DNA from: Methylobacteriaceae bacterium
GTDB lineage: Bacteria > Pseudomonadota > Alphaproteobacteria > Rhizobiales > Beijerinckiaceae
Assembly: GCA_947444195.1 (NCBI GenBank)
Contig: CANEZL010000005.1
Span: forward strand, 1 to 64,000
DNA: 64,000 nt
Direction: 5' to 3'
Shown here: positions 35,543 to 44,568 of the stretch, one piece after another
Position numbering within the stretch: the first letter of the stretch is position 1
How the letters are laid out: every line of letters starts with the position of its first letter
The notes under the pieces: generated by a model
Database searches by the model: none
The model's input: only the letters and a program-made list of their open reading frames with translations
What the model was told of the DNA's origin: nothing
Translations under genes and position numbers: made by a program

Positions 35543-37065
35543 GGTCCGGGTGCCTTGAAGGTGTCCTGGGCCAGGGCGGTCTCGCCCGTGGCCGGATCGT
35601 GGATGCGGAACGTGAGGGGCACGCTCGGGTCCGGGCGCGCGCCGGCCGGGGCGAAGACGAGGACGCGGAATTCCTGCGTCGCGTCGGAGGGGACCGGCAG
35701 GGCGCCCGGCGTCCCGCCTACGACCTCGACGCGCGCCTCCGGCAGGCCCTCCACCGAGAGCGCGAAGCGCCGCTCCTCGGTCCGCTTGTTGATGAGCCGC
35801 ACCGTGTAGCCGTTGCGCACCGCGCCGTCGGAGAGCGTCACGAAGAGCGGGTTGCGGTCGTGGAGGACGCTCAGGCCCGTGAAGCTGCGCGTCGCGAGCC
35901 CATAGAGCATGCCCCCGCCCACGGCAGCCACCAGGAGCCCGTAGAGGGCCGTTCGGGGTCGCAGGACCCGGCTGACAGGACCCTTGCCTGCCGCCCTGCT
36001 CCGGCAATTCGCCTCCGTGTCGTAGCCGATCAGGCCGGCCGGCCGCCCGAGCCTGCCCATGACCGTGTCGCAGGCATCGACGCACAGGCCGCACTGGATG
36101 CAGTCCATCTGCAGGCCGTCTCGGATGTCGATCCCGGCCGGGCAAGCGGTGACGCAGGCGAAGCAGTCGACGCAGTCGCCGGCGGGCTGCCCGGCCGCGC
36201 GCAGGGCGGCAGTCTTCTTCGCGGAGACGCGCGGCTCGCCGCGGTCGCCGCGATAGAGGATGTTGAGCGAGTGCTCGTCGGTCAGCGCGCCCTGGATGCG
36301 CGGCCAGGGGCACATGTAGGTGCAGACCTGCTCGCGCATGTGGCCGGCGAGCGTGTAGGTCGTCGCCGTCAGGATCAGGATGGCGCCGTAGGCCGGAGGC
36401 GGCGCCCGGAAGGTGGCGAGCTCGCCCACCAAGGTCGGCGCGTCGGCGAAGTAGAGGACCCACGCGCCCCCGGTCCACCACGCGATGAGGAGCCAGATCG
36501 CATGCTTCATGCACCGCAGCGCAACCTTCTCGACCGACCAGGGCGCCGCGTCGAGCTTGAGCCGCTCGCGCCGGTCGCCCTCGATCAGGCGCTCGACGGC
36601 GAGGAACAGGTCGGTCCAGACGGTCTGCGGGCAGAGATAGCCGCACCAGACCCGGCCTGCGACGGCGTTCATCAGGAACAGGGCGAAGGCCGCCAGGATC
36701 AGCAGACCCATGACGTAGGTCACGTCCTGCGGCCAGAGCTCGATGGAGAAGAAGTAGAAGCGTCCCCTGTCGAGGTCGAGCAGGACCGCCTGGGACGGCT
36801 CGCCAGCGCCCCGGTGCCAGCGGAGGAAGGGCACGAGGTAGTAGATGCCGAGCGTGACCGCGAGCAGCGCCCACTTGATGGTCCGGAAGGTGCCCCGGAC
36901 TGCCTGCGGCTGGATCTTCTTCCGGGCGGCGTAGAGCGACCCGTCGACCGCCGGAACCGCCGCTCGCGTGGCGGCCGTGCCGAACTTCTTGGTGCGGATC
37001 GCCCCGGGCGGGACGGCCCGCGCCGCGGCTGCCGGCCGTCGTTCGATGGGATCTGCGAGAGACAT
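35539..37065 (-). CDS. ccoG: Cytochrome c oxidase accessory protein CcoG (FixG)
   Basis: The 508-residue protein has several N-terminal TM helices, with RVWCGYLCPQTVWTDLF and HMREQVCTYMCPWPRIQGAL. A dicluster ferredoxin motif pair follows (CVDCFACVTACPAGID and CIQCGLCVDACD), and the C-terminus is an immunoglobulin-like periplasmic domain. CcoG is proposed to reduce Cu(II) for cbb3 assembly. ATG 37065 is preceded by an exact FNR/FixK box centred 75 bp upstream, so the GHIS group has its own promoter separate from ccoNOQP. Confidence 0.95.
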   Translation of the reverse strand: MSLADPIERRPAAAARAVPPGAIRTKKFGTAATRAAVPAVDGSLYAARKKIQPQAVRGTFRTIKWALLAVTLGIYYLVPFLRWHRGAGEPSQAVLLDLDRGRFYFFSIELWPQDVTYVMGLLILAAFALFLMNAVAGRVWCGYLCPQTVWTDLFLAVERLIEGDRRERLKLDAAPWSVEKVALRCMKHAIWLLIAWWTGGAWVLYFADAPTLVGELATFRAPPPAYGAILILTATTYTLAGHMREQVCTYMCPWPRIQGALTDEHSLNILYRGDRGEPRVSAKKTAALRAAGQPAGDCVDCFACVTACPAGIDIRDGLQMDCIQCGLCVDACDTVMGRLGRPAGLIGYDTEANCRSRAAGKGPVSRVLRPRTALYGLLVAAVGGGMLYGLATRSFTGLSVLHDRNPLFVTLSDGAVRNGYTVRLINKRTEERRFALSVEGLPEARVEVVGGTPGALPVPSDATQEFRVLVFAPAGARPDPSVPLTFRIHDPATGETALAQDTFKAPGP

Positions 37066-37133
37066 CGGTGTCCTTCTTCGCCCGGTTCGCGGGCCGGTAC
37101 CGATGTCGTTACGGGGCGGCGTCGGCCGTCGCC

Positions 37134-37147
37134 TTGATCTCGCTCAA
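37134..37147 (-). promoter_or_regulatory. FNR/FixK box upstream of ccoGHIS
   Basis: TTGATCTCGCTCAA, exact TTGA-N6-TCAA and identical to the box at 42518. It is centred 75 bp before the ccoG ATG. Confidence 0.8.
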
Positions 37148-37216
37148 ACGAGCCCGCGGGTCCGCCCTTCGGTCTCGCGACGCGTCCGTCGATGCCAGCC
37201 GGACCGTCGGCCGAGG

Positions 37217-37531
37217 CTACTCGCCTCCCTGTCCCTTGGCCGCCTCGGCGTTCACGAAGGCGAGGCAGCGCCGGCGCGCCTCCGGGTCCGCGATCCGGAC
37301 GAAGGCCTGCAGCAGCGCGGAGGTCTCGCCGAGACCGGCCATCCCTTCGCTCGGCCCCTCGGAGCCGATCTCCTGACGCAGGAGGGATGTCGTCACCTGC
37401 AGGGCGCGCGCGATCTCGTCGAGCGTGCGGCGCGCGGAGGCGGGAAGCGGATCGGCTTCGCGTGCCGGGGCCCCCCCATGATCGTCGGCCTCTCCATTTT
37501 GCTTCGGTCCATGGGGGCCGCGACGGCTCAT
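37217..37531 (-). CDS. Small protein resembling a truncated HTH regulator
   Basis: The 104-residue protein has a hydrophilic N-terminus, then TLDEIARALQVTTSLLRQEI, which resembles two helices of an HTH, and a C-terminal helix ALLQAFVRIADPEARRRCLA. That last segment looks like the tail of XRE-type regulators in Methylobacterium and Bradyrhizobium (LLxAFxRIxDPxxRRxxLxxV), but a complete five-helix HTH is not evident. It lies between ccoP and the ccoG promoter on the same strand. It could be a small regulator or adaptor of the oxidase genes; this is inference. Confidence 0.55.
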   Translation of the reverse strand: MSRRGPHGPKQNGEADDHGGAPAREADPLPASARRTLDEIARALQVTTSLLRQEIGSEGPSEGMAGLGETSALLQAFVRIADPEARRRCLAFVNAEAAKGQGGE

Positions 37532-37855
37532 CGAATCCCTCCTCAGTCGACGTTCGCGGTCTCGCCCCGCGCCGGGGCGCCGTGCTTCAAGGTCCGGGCG
37601 GAGCCGATCCCGGCTCGCGAATTCCTCGTGGACCGGCCGGCCGAGACCGGCGACGGCGAGCCGTTCGACAATGCAATCCGCGATTCACGGCGGAACTTGG
37701 TCGGCGTCCCGTCGGGACCTTAGGGAGCGGATGCGCGGAACCGCCCTTTCGGGTTCCGCCACGCGACCGGATGCGGGAGCGACGTCGGGGGTCGGTCGCA
37801 CCCGTCCGTCCCGACCGGGGGAGGCCCGGGACGGACGGGGTCGCCGTCAGGTTGG
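37532..37855 (-). terminator. Intergenic region after ccoP with a strong hairpin at 37801-37839
   Basis: Perfect 13-bp arms CCCGTCCGTCCCG (37801-37813) and CGGGACGGACGGG (37827-37839) surround a 13-nt loop, 17 bp after the ccoP stop. There is no T tract, so it is a candidate terminator or 3'-end stabiliser of the ccoNOQP message. A second weaker hairpin (GCGGAACC with GGGTTCCGC) lies near 37735-37760. No gene is supported in this stretch. Confidence 0.6.
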
Positions 37856-38734
37856 CTACTTGCCGCCGCCGAGGCCGTGGACGTAGACCGCGAGCGACTT
37901 GATCGTGGCCGGGTCGAGCCGGCCCTCCCAGGCCGGCATCACGCCCTTGCGCCCGTTCGTCACCGTGGCGACGACCTGCTCCGGCGCCGAGCCGTAGAGC
38001 CAGATCGCGTCCGTCAGGTTGGGCGCGCCCATCTCGGGAGTGCCCTGGGCCCGTTCGCCGTGGCAGCCCGCGCAATTGCCGGCGAAGACCTCCGCACCCT
38101 TGTCCGGCTTCGCCCCGGCGACGCCCGGCTTGCCCGAGAGCGAGAGCACGTAGCTCGCCACCGCCTCGACCTCGGCACGCGTGAGGACGCCATCGCGCCC
38201 GAAGGCCGGCATGTCGCCGATGTGTGCCTCGCCATGGCCGGAGCGCGCCCCGTACCGGATGGTGCGCTCGATCTCCTCGGCCGTCCCGCCCCAGAGCCAC
38301 TCGTCGTCCTGCAGGTTCGGGTAGCCCGGCCGGCCGGTGGCAGACGTGCCGTGGCAGGCGGCACAGTTGTCGCCGAAGGCCGCCTTGCCGGTGGCGAGCG
38401 CGAGGCGCAGCAGGGCCGGGTCGGCGCGGATCTCCGCGACCGAGGCGCTGGCGAGCTGCGCCTGGCCGCGCGCCTCGCGCTCGCGGCGCACCGCCGCGAC
38501 CTCGCCGAGCACGGTCTCGCGCTGCGAGTAGCCGAGGACGCCCGCGGTGTAGCCGGAGACGAGCGGCCAAGCCGGATAGGCGATCCAGTAGCCGAACGCC
38601 CAGACGATGGTGGCGTAGAGGCCGTAGAGCCACCAGCGCGGCAGCGGATTGTTGTACTCGGCGATGCCGTCCCACTCGTGCCCGGTGGTCTCCGGACCGG
38701 CGGGAGGCTTTCCGGGATTGGCTGTGTCGGCCAC
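37856..38734 (-). CDS. ccoP: cbb3 cytochrome c oxidase subunit III (CcoP), dihaem
   Basis: The 292-residue protein starts with GTG and a GAGGAC ribosome binding site. It has TM helices near residues 33-60 (PRWWLYGLYATIVWAFGYW) and two cytochrome c domains with CAACH (Cys124-His128) and CAGCH (Cys221-His225). Candidate Met ligands are in GDMPAFG and GVMPAWEG. It passes electrons from the bc1/cytochrome c pool to CcoO and CcoN on the periplasmic side. It starts 5 bp after ccoQ and ends before a strong hairpin, so it is the last gene of ccoNOQP. Confidence 0.96.
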   Translation of the reverse strand: MADTANPGKPPAGPETTGHEWDGIAEYNNPLPRWWLYGLYATIVWAFGYWIAYPAWPLVSGYTAGVLGYSQRETVLGEVAAVRREREARGQAQLASASVAEIRADPALLRLALATGKAAFGDNCAACHGTSATGRPGYPNLQDDEWLWGGTAEEIERTIRYGARSGHGEAHIGDMPAFGRDGVLTRAEVEAVASYVLSLSGKPGVAGAKPDKGAEVFAGNCAGCHGERAQGTPEMGAPNLTDAIWLYGSAPEQVVATVTNGRKGVMPAWEGRLDPATIKSLAVYVHGLGGGK

Positions 38735-38739
38735 GGCGG

Positions 38740-38889
38740 TCAGTCCTCGATCAGGGGGAGATGGGCGGCGGCGTCGAACCGGATTCGGTTACGCGGCCAG
38801 AAGGCATACAGGCACACGGCGACGAAGATGCCGACGAAGTAGATGAGGCCGCTGGTCTGCGCGAAGGCGGCCGCGCTCTCGTAGGTCAT
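38740..38889 (-). CDS. ccoQ: cbb3 oxidase subunit IV (CcoQ)
   Basis: The 49-residue single-TM protein begins MTYESAAAFAQTSGLIYFVG and continues to LYAFWPRNRIRFDAAA. The WPxNRxxFDxAA segment is the CcoQ/FixQ mark. It stabilises the CcoP-CcoNO interaction. It sits 5 bp after ccoO and 5 bp before ccoP. Confidence 0.93.
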   Translation of the reverse strand: MTYESAAAFAQTSGLIYFVGIFVAVCLYAFWPRNRIRFDAAAHLPLIED

Positions 38890-38894
38890 GGCGC

Positions 38895-39641
38895 TCACCT
38901 CAGGTTCTTCTTGTCTTCGTAGATCTTGAAATCGACCATGGTGCCGAGCACCTGCAGGTAGGCGACGAGCGCGTCGATCTCCGCGGCCCTGGTCTTGTCG
39001 CCGCCGAAATCGCGGATGGTCGCGCCCGGATAGCGGCGTTGCAGCTCGGCGGCGCCCGAACCGTCGGGATCGAGCTGCGCCTTCAGGTCGGTCCGCGCCA
39101 GCGCGATCATCTCGTCGGTGTAGGGCACCCCGAGCGCGCGGTTCGCCTTGAGGTCGTCGGCGATGGCGTCGGCGTCGAGCGGCCGGTCGAGGAAGGCGTA
39201 GGCCGGCATGATCGAGGCCGGGACCACGGCGCGCGGGTCCTTCAGGTGCTCGCGGTGCCACTGGTCCGAATACTTGCCGCCGACGCGGGCGAGATCCGGC
39301 CCCGTCCGCTTGGAGCCCCATTGGAAGGGGTGGTCGTACATGCTCTCGGCCGCGAGCGAGAAGTGGCCGTAGCGCTCGATCTCGTCGCGCATCGGCCGGA
39401 CCATCTGGCTGTGGCAGAGGTAGCAGCCCTCGCGGATGTAGATGTTGCGACCGGCGAGCTCCAGCGGCGTGTAGGGGCGGACGCCCTCCACCGCCTCGAC
39501 GGTGCTCTTCAGGTAGAACAGCGGCGTGATCTCCACGAGGCCGCCGATGGCGACGACGATGAGCGCGCCGATGAGCAGGACGATGGAGTTCTTCTCGAAG
39601 ATCTCGTGCCTCTTCCAGAGGCCGGGCTGGGCGGTGGCCAT
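38895..39641 (-). CDS. ccoO: cbb3 oxidase subunit II (CcoO), monohaem cytochrome c
   Basis: The 248-residue protein has an N-terminal TM anchor ([20 protein letters not shown]) and a periplasmic cytochrome c domain with [28 protein letters not shown] and [10 protein letters not shown]. The axial Met lies in SIMPAYAFL. All are standard for FixO/CcoO. It relays electrons from CcoP to CcoN. ATG 39641 starts the conserved sequence [18 protein letters not shown]; the longer frame upstream is antisense-like. Confidence 0.96.
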   Translation of the reverse strand: MATAQPGLWKRHEIFEKNSIVLLIGALIVVAIGGLVEITPLFYLKSTVEAVEGVRPYTPLELAGRNIYIREGCYLCHSQMVRPMRDEIERYGHFSLAAESMYDHPFQWGSKRTGPDLARVGGKYSDQWHREHLKDPRAVVPASIMPAYAFLDRPLDADAIADDLKANRALGVPYTDEMIALARTDLKAQLDPDGSGAAELQRRYPGATIRDFGGDKTRAAEIDALVAYLQVLGTMVDFKIYEDKKNLR

Positions 39642-39718
39642 CGGGCTTCTTCCGTGATGCGGCGGGTGTGACGGGATGAGGGGCGGGACCGCGGGGCGAG
39701 GCGGTCCCGGGTCGTTGC

Positions 39719-41398
39719 TCATTCGGCCGGGGCGAGGCCGGCGGCACCGGGGAGGGCGTCGCCGGCCGGCACGGCCTCGCTCTCGACCGCGGTCCTGCCC
39801 GCGATGGTCATGGCGAGGTTGTAGGCCATGATCAGCCCACCGATCAGGAACAGCACGCCTCCGAGCGCCCGGACCAGATAGTAGGGCTGCATCGCCTCGA
39901 CGGTCTCGACGAAGGAGTATTCGAGGAATCCCAGGGCATTGTAGGCACGCCACATCAGGCCCTGCATGATGCCCGCGACCCACATCGAGGTGATGTACAG
40001 CACGATGCCGAGCGTCGAGACCCAGAAGTGCCACTCGACGAGCTTGAGGGAGTAGACCTCGCGCCGGTTCCACAACCACGGCACGAGGCAGTACAGCGCG
40101 CCGAAGGAGATGTAGGCGACCCAGCCGAGCGCACCCGAATGCACGTGGCCGATGGTCCAGTCCGTGTAGTGCGAGAGCGCGTTGACCGCCTTGATCGACA
40201 TCATCGGCCCCTCGAAGGTCGCCATGCCGTAGAAGGCCAGCGACACGACCATGAAGCGCAGGACGGGATCGGTCCGCAGCTTGTCCCAGGCGCCCGACAG
40301 CGTCATCAGGCCGTTGATCATGCCGCCCCAGGACGGCATCCAGAGCATGATCGAGAAGGTCATGCCGAGCGTTTGCGCCCAGTCGGGCAAAGCCGTGTAG
40401 TGCAGGTGGTGGGGCCCCGCCCAGATATACATGAAGATCAGCGCCCAGAAGTGGATGATCGACAGGCGGTAGGAATAGATCGGCCGCTCGGCCCGCTTCG
40501 GGACGAAGTAGTACATGATCGCCAGGAAGCCGGCGGTGAGGAAGAAGCCCACCGCGTTGTGGCCGTACCACCACTGGATCAGGGCATCCTGCACGCCGGC
40601 GAAGATCGGGTAGGACTTCGAGCCGAACACCGTCACCGGCAGGGCCAGGTTGTTGACGATGTGCAGCATCGCGATGGTGACGATGAAGGCGAGGTAGAAC
40701 CAGTTGGCGACGAAGATGTGCGGTTCCTTGCGCTTCCAGAGCGTGGCGAGGAACACGAGCAGGTAGACGACCCAGACGACCGTCAGCCAGAGGTCGGCGT
40801 ACCACTCGGGCTCGGCGTACTCCTTCGACTGGGTCACGCCCATCAGGTAGCCGGTGCCGGCGATGACGATGAACAGGTTGTAGCCGAGCACCACGAACCA
40901 GGGCGCGAGATCCCCGGCGAGCCGGGCGCGGCAGGTGCGCTGCACGACGTAGAGCGAGGTCCCGATCAGGACGTTGCCGCCGAAGGCGAAGATCACCGCC
41001 GAGGTGTGCAGCGGGCGCAGTCGGCCGAAGCTCGCGTATTCGAGGCCGAGGTTGAGCGCGGGCGCCCAGAGCTGGAAGGCGATGATGCAGCCGACGAGGA
41101 AGCCGGCGATGCCCCAGGCCATGGCGGCGATGGAGGCGAACTTCACGGGTCCGAGGTTGTAGTTCGGCCGGCCGTCGATCTCCTGTGGAGCGGATTCCGC
41201 GGGCCTACCCTCGTAACGCTTGAGGATGGCAGCGACGCCGACGAACCCGGCGAGCGCGAACACGGCCATGTGGATACCGAAGGGCGCGTCGACCGCGCGG
41301 GCGGAGGCCAGCGCGCAGAGGAAGGCGCCCACAAGCAGGGTCAGGCCTAGGCCGACCTCTCCTTCCGTGAGGTGTTTCGGAACGGTTGTCGCGGCCAT
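39719..41398 (-). CDS. ccoN: cbb3 oxidase catalytic subunit I (CcoN)
   Basis: The 559-residue protein has 12-14 TM helices. Haem and Cu ligands are in [30 protein letters not shown] (CuB His), [14 protein letters not shown] and [12 protein letters not shown]. This is the high-affinity proton-pumping oxidase used at micromolar or lower oxygen. ATG 41398 is centred 77 bp from a perfectly palindromic FNR/FixK box (TTGATTTGAATCAA). The 77-bp gap to ccoO is the largest within ccoNOQP. Confidence 0.97.
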   Translation of the reverse strand: MAATTVPKHLTEGEVGLGLTLLVGAFLCALASARAVDAPFGIHMAVFALAGFVGVAAILKRYEGRPAESAPQEIDGRPNYNLGPVKFASIAAMAWGIAGFLVGCIIAFQLWAPALNLGLEYASFGRLRPLHTSAVIFAFGGNVLIGTSLYVVQRTCRARLAGDLAPWFVVLGYNLFIVIAGTGYLMGVTQSKEYAEPEWYADLWLTVVWVVYLLVFLATLWKRKEPHIFVANWFYLAFIVTIAMLHIVNNLALPVTVFGSKSYPIFAGVQDALIQWWYGHNAVGFFLTAGFLAIMYYFVPKRAERPIYSYRLSIIHFWALIFMYIWAGPHHLHYTALPDWAQTLGMTFSIMLWMPSWGGMINGLMTLSGAWDKLRTDPVLRFMVVSLAFYGMATFEGPMMSIKAVNALSHYTDWTIGHVHSGALGWVAYISFGALYCLVPWLWNRREVYSLKLVEWHFWVSTLGIVLYITSMWVAGIMQGLMWRAYNALGFLEYSFVETVEAMQPYYLVRALGGVLFLIGGLIMAYNLAMTIAGRTAVESEAVPAGDALPGAAGLAPAE

Positions 41399-41468
41399 GG
41401 CTCGCTCTATTCGCCTCGCGCTGGAAAAAGCATCCCGTTGCGCTTAGGAGGCCGGGCGTGCGGGAGCC

Positions 41469-41482
41469 TTGATTTGAATCAA
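41469..41482 (-). promoter_or_regulatory. Perfect FNR/FixK box upstream of ccoNOQP
   Basis: TTGATTTGAATCAA is fully palindromic, the best box in the window. On the ccoN strand a CCTAAG hexamer lies about 31 bp downstream, at the expected -10 position. Confidence 0.88.
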
Positions 41483-41671
41483 GCGGGTTCCCGCCCGGTG
41501 AAATCGGTGCCCTGAGGTGGTCCGAACCTCCGCGGCGGGAGGGCGGCGGCGGACGCGGCGTCACACCAACGGCGCCGGGCGCATCGGCTCCGCTTGCCGC
41601 GCGCTAGCCCCCTAACCCCACCCGGCCACGAGCGGGGGCCCGTCGGGGGACCAGCCCTCAGCTACGATGCG

Positions 41672-42361
41672 TCAGCCGGCAATTTGCGCCAGGCGGTACG
41701 GGTCCAGAACGATGATGCGAGCCCGGCCGAGCCGCACGAGGCCTTGCCTTTGCCAGCCGCCGAGGATCCGGCTGACGGTGAAGTAGCTGACGCCCGTCAT
41801 CTCCGACACGTCCTTCCGCGTGACCGGCGTCGCGATCTCGGGTCCTTTCGGGCCGTTGCGGCCGACCTGCGCCACCAGGCGCAGGACGACGCTCGCCACC
41901 CGCGCCTCGATGCCCTTGTCCGTGATGTCCGCCAGGCGGTCGACCATCTCGCGTGTGCGGTCCCCCACGGCGTTCAGCGCGTTCGCCGAGACGGCGGGGT
42001 AGCGGCGTACCAGGTCCAGGATTTGGGCCGCGCCCCAGCACAGGACGGTGGTGGCCCGGGTCGCCGTCGCCGTCGCCGGGAAGGGGAACCGCCGGAACAC
42101 CGCCACGCATCCGACCAGGTCGCCGGGACCCATGAAGCGCAGCGTCGTCTGCTCGCCCTCCGGGTTCACGCGCGTGAGCCTCACCAGGCCGGTGCTCACC
42201 TGGAAGAGTTGGCTCGGCGGGTCGCCTTGGTGGAACAGGGTGTTACCCGCCGGCAGGTGACGCAGCGTCGCCACGCCCATCACGACCGCGGCCGTGGCTT
42301 GGTCCAGGTCCGTGAACAGCGCGCCGGGCCCTTGGCCCGACGGTTGCGGCGCTTGGTCCAT
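41672..42361 (-). CDS. Crp/Fnr-family regulator, NnrR-like
   Basis: The 229-residue protein has an effector domain (LPAGNTLFHQGDPPSQLFQV, MGPGDLVGCVAVF), a dimerisation helix and a winged HTH (PVTRKDVSEMTGVSYFTVSR). It lacks FNR's N-terminal Cys cluster; only two Cys are visible in the whole protein. The wording EMTGxxxxTVSRxLxxW resembles NnrR of denitrifiers rather than FixK or FnrN. The recognition helix has Phe where FNR/FixK have Glu (V-E-T-I-S-R becomes Y-F-T-V-S-R), so its site preference may differ. I favour ATG 42361; ATG 42436 is also possible and lies closer to the box at 42518, which suggests control by a sibling regulator or autoregulation. Confidence 0.8.
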   Translation of the reverse strand: MDQAPQPSGQGPGALFTDLDQATAAVVMGVATLRHLPAGNTLFHQGDPPSQLFQVSTGLVRLTRVNPEGEQTTLRFMGPGDLVGCVAVFRRFPFPATATATRATTVLCWGAAQILDLVRRYPAVSANALNAVGDRTREMVDRLADITDKGIEARVASVVLRLVAQVGRNGPKGPEIATPVTRKDVSEMTGVSYFTVSRILGGWQRQGLVRLGRARIIVLDPYRLAQIAG

Positions 42362-42517
42362 CCTCGGTTTTCCCTTCAACGTGGCCCTGGGAAGACGGGC
42401 CGCCGCGTGCCGGACGGCAGCTCGCTCGAAAGGCATCTAAGGCCGGGGCGACGGATCCTCGATAGGACCGAACGCTTGGTCGGGCGAGGGCGATAGGAAC
42501 CGGAAGCGGTGGGCGCC

Positions 42518-42531
42518 TTGATCTCGCTCAA
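42518..42531 (-). promoter_or_regulatory. FNR/FixK box upstream of the NnrR-like gene
   Basis: TTGATCTCGCTCAA, exact site. A CTATCG hexamer at 42492-42497 on the leftward strand is 30 bp from the box centre, giving a predicted start near 42484, upstream of both possible start codons. Confidence 0.75.
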
Positions 42532-42954
42532 CGGGGACGGCGTCTGGGAGCGCGGGACCCCCGCGTCCCCCCTCGCGGGCAGGGCCGCGCGCCGGCCCTT
42601 CAACCGGCTCGTGGCCGTCCGGAACGACCGTCGGCACCACCCGCCGGAGACCTGCCCCGACAAGGTGGCCGGATGCTCGGCGGGCTGGACCCGCCGCCTC
42701 GGCCCGGGCGGCGCCGCGTCCAGGTTCCCGCCCATCACCCGGACGGCGCGAGGCCCCCGCCCGGCAAGGGCCTGCCGCCGGGCCGCAACGTGTCGGGGCC
42801 CTGCGGGCGAGACCACCGGCTGGGACTGCTCGCCGTGCGTGACGCTCCGATGCGAACCCGTGGCCAGGGTGCCGGGCGGATGGCGGCTGGGGTCGCCGGA
42901 CGCGACATCGGTCCCCCTGGGCCGCTCAAGGGACGGGCCGCGGCGAGCAAGTCC

Positions 42955-42968
42955 TTGATCCACCTCAA
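42955..42968 (+). promoter_or_regulatory. FNR/FixK box upstream of the 84-residue membrane protein gene
   Basis: TTGATCCACCTCAA, exact TTGA-N6-TCAA, centred 63 bp upstream of the ATG at 43025. Confidence 0.75.
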
Positions 42969-43024
42969 GGCCGCGCAGGGCCCGCCCGCGGGATGAGGTC
43001 GGTGCTGAAAAGGAGACAGCCCCG

Positions 43025-43279
43025 ATGGGTGAACGTTCGTCATCCCTGGTGTGGAGCCCGGTCCGGGCCTTCGCCGCCCTCTTCGTCTCGGCCGTCGTGC
43101 TCGGCGCCGTCATCCTGGTCGGCACTTGCGCGCTCCTGGTCGCGACGCTGGTCTTCCATACCGGCGGCTTGGTCATCCAGGCGCTCATCGCCGGCATCAA
43201 GATTTTGGGCCCGGTCGTCATGGCCCTCGTGATCCTCGCGGGCGCGCTTCTTGGCCTGGGCCGTCCCGCACGAGCCTGA
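43025..43279 (+). CDS. Small two-TM membrane protein, function unknown
   Basis: The 84-residue protein has a short polar start (MGERSSSLVWSPVR), TM1 (AFAALFVSAVVLGAVILVGT) and TM2 (IKILGPVVMALVILAGALLG), with a short basic end. It is not recognised. The ATG follows AAGGAGACAGCCCCG, a strong ribosome binding site, and an exact FNR/FixK box lies 63 bp upstream, so expression at low oxygen is likely. It is monocistronic. A small partner of a membrane respiratory complex is one possibility, without direct evidence. Confidence 0.72.
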   Translation: MGERSSSLVWSPVRAFAALFVSAVVLGAVILVGTCALLVATLVFHTGGLVIQALIAGIKILGPVVMALVILAGALLGLGRPARA

Positions 43280-43438
43280 GAGGCACGCGGCGCGGGCGGG
43301 TGTCCCGACGCCGGTCCCGGCACCGACGCCTTCGACTGCGCGTCGGTGCCGTCCCGAAGTTACAGTCCGCGGAAGCGCCTTCGAGGTGTTGAGGGGGCTG
43401 TCGCTGCGGCGCTCGCGAACGGCCGGCCTCGCGCGCCG

Positions 43439-43690
43439 CTAACGCGGAACCTCCGTCAACCAAAGGCCCGCAAACCCGAGTGTGGCGGTGTAGACCGGAC
43501 ATCCCCGGCCGTCGCGGACGATGACCGTGAACAAGTGCCGGTCCCCGTCCTTCGGCATCTCATGGCGCGCGATGTCCGGCAGTACGCGTACGGCCTCGGC
43601 CCGGGCTGCCGCGAGGTCGGGACACTCGACCCCGACGTCGTCGCGCCTCGCGCCACCCTCATCCGTGACGTCGAAGTAATATCGTGGCAT
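43439..43690 (-). CDS. DUF6894-type small protein
   Basis: The 83-residue product begins MPRYYFDVTDEGGARRDDVG and contains CPDLAAARAEAVRVLPDIAR and FTVIVRDGRGCPVYTATL. The M-P-R-Y-(Y/F)-F-(D/H)-(V/T) opening with (D/E)-x-x-G and the middle helix are typical of the DUF6894 family, common and multi-copy in Methylobacterium and Bradyrhizobium. Function unknown; probably a small beta-rich cytosolic protein. The hybrid box at 43893-43906 lies 209 bp upstream with a CTAGTC -10 at 43867-43873 in the right orientation, giving a leader of about 170 nt. Confidence 0.75.
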   Translation of the reverse strand: MPRYYFDVTDEGGARRDDVGVECPDLAAARAEAVRVLPDIARHEMPKDGDRHLFTVIVRDGRGCPVYTATLGFAGLWLTEVPR

Positions 43691-44055
43691 GCCGCCCCTC
43701 GCACGGGTCGCCGCCCGCTGGACGATGTCACCTTGGCCGAGTGCCGAGGATCTCGCATCAACGTGGGTCAAGTCCGCGATCGGCGCAGCTTCGTGACGTG
43801 GCTCGCGAGGTGCGCGGCCGCCCCCGGCAAGTGCCGGCCGCCGCGTCGAAACCTTCCGAGGAAGGGGACTAGGCGCGGGCACCCAGGGCTCCTTGCGCTG
43901 GATCAAGGTCCCCGGAGTGCGGCGGGGGCAGGCTTCCGGTTCACTCGGGATCCCGTGCGAAGGCAGGGGTCGGGTCCTAATCCGGTCCCATCGACGGGCG
44001 GTCCCGGGCCGCTGGCGGACCCCCGCCGCGGGAGAGCCACGCGATACCCGGACGG
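43691..44055. other. Intergenic region carrying a hybrid FNR/NnrR-type box (43893-43906)
   Basis: The box TTGCGCTGGATCAA at 43893-43906 is identical to those at 3305 and 5678. On the leftward strand CTAGTC at 43867-43873 is placed as a -10, pointing to the DUF6894 gene. No gene is supported in the rest. Confidence 0.6.
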
Positions 44056-44568
44056 ATGCACATGGGCGAACACTACTCGGCGTCACCGATCGGCGCTGAA
44101 AACGCCGACACGGCCTTCCCGTTGCTCAGCCTCCGCTACCCCGACCTATCCTTGCAGGATTGGCGCAGGACGGTGCGCCGCCTCACGCGGATGCCGTGCG
44201 AGCAGGGCGGCCTGATGATGGTGCGGGACCTGCGGGGCCGCGTCCTTGCCGTCTTCGCATACCGAAGCGGCGGGAATCTCGATGGCGAGGCCGTCCTGCG
44301 CGTCAGCGACGTCCTCATGGGGCGTCTCCCGGGCGACTTGCTGCCAGCTGCCGTCGCCGCGGCGGCGGCGCGGCTCGCGGGGGAACTCGGACATCCACGC
44401 GTCGCCATGGAGTTCGCGGACGCGGCGTTGGGGAACGATGCCGCCGAAGCCCTGTCGAAGGCGGGGTTCGAGGAGGAGGGACGCCTCTTGGTCCGAACGG
44501 CGTCGGCCGCGGCCGGTGGATGCCGCCCTGTCGGCCCCGGGTTCATCGCGGCCGGCCCGGCCGCATGA
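44056..44568 (+). CDS. Hypothetical protein, weakly GNAT-like
   Basis: The 170-residue product has a normal, mixed composition: AFPLLSLRYPDLSLQDWRRT, GLMMVRDLRGRVLAVFAYRS and LRVSDVLMGRLPGDLLPAAV. HPRVAMEFADAAL and AEALSKAGFEEEGRLLVR follow. The strand-helix order and the A-x-x-L-x-x-A-G-F-E-E-E-G ending resemble a GNAT acetyltransferase C-terminus, but the acetyl-CoA loop (Q/R-x-x-G-x-G/A) is not clear. Two ATGs (44056 and 44062) are possible. No recognised partner. Treat as hypothetical. Confidence 0.6.
   Translation: MHMGEHYSASPIGAENADTAFPLLSLRYPDLSLQDWRRTVRRLTRMPCEQGGLMMVRDLRGRVLAVFAYRSGGNLDGEAVLRVSDVLMGRLPGDLLPAAVAAAAARLAGELGHPRVAMEFADAALGNDAAEALSKAGFEEEGRLLVRTASAAAGGCRPVGPGFIAAGPAA

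Larger units (their letters stand above)
42437..43024. other. Non-coding control region between the NnrR-like gene and a small membrane protein gene
   Basis: No gene is supported in these about 590 bp. It contains two exact FNR/FixK boxes at its edges (42518-42531 and 42955-42968), which serve the two divergent neighbours. The central 400 bp show nothing that I can interpret. Confidence 0.5.

Noticed and set aside
40191..40204. TTGATCGACATCAT, an FNR-like 14-mer
   Set aside because: It lies inside the conserved coding sequence of ccoN (codons for SIKAV) and has no start codon at a suitable distance.
43754..43770. ATCAACGTGGGTCAA near 43757-43771 looked like another box
   Set aside because: The two halves are in direct, not inverted, orientation, so it does not fit TTGA-N6-TCAA.
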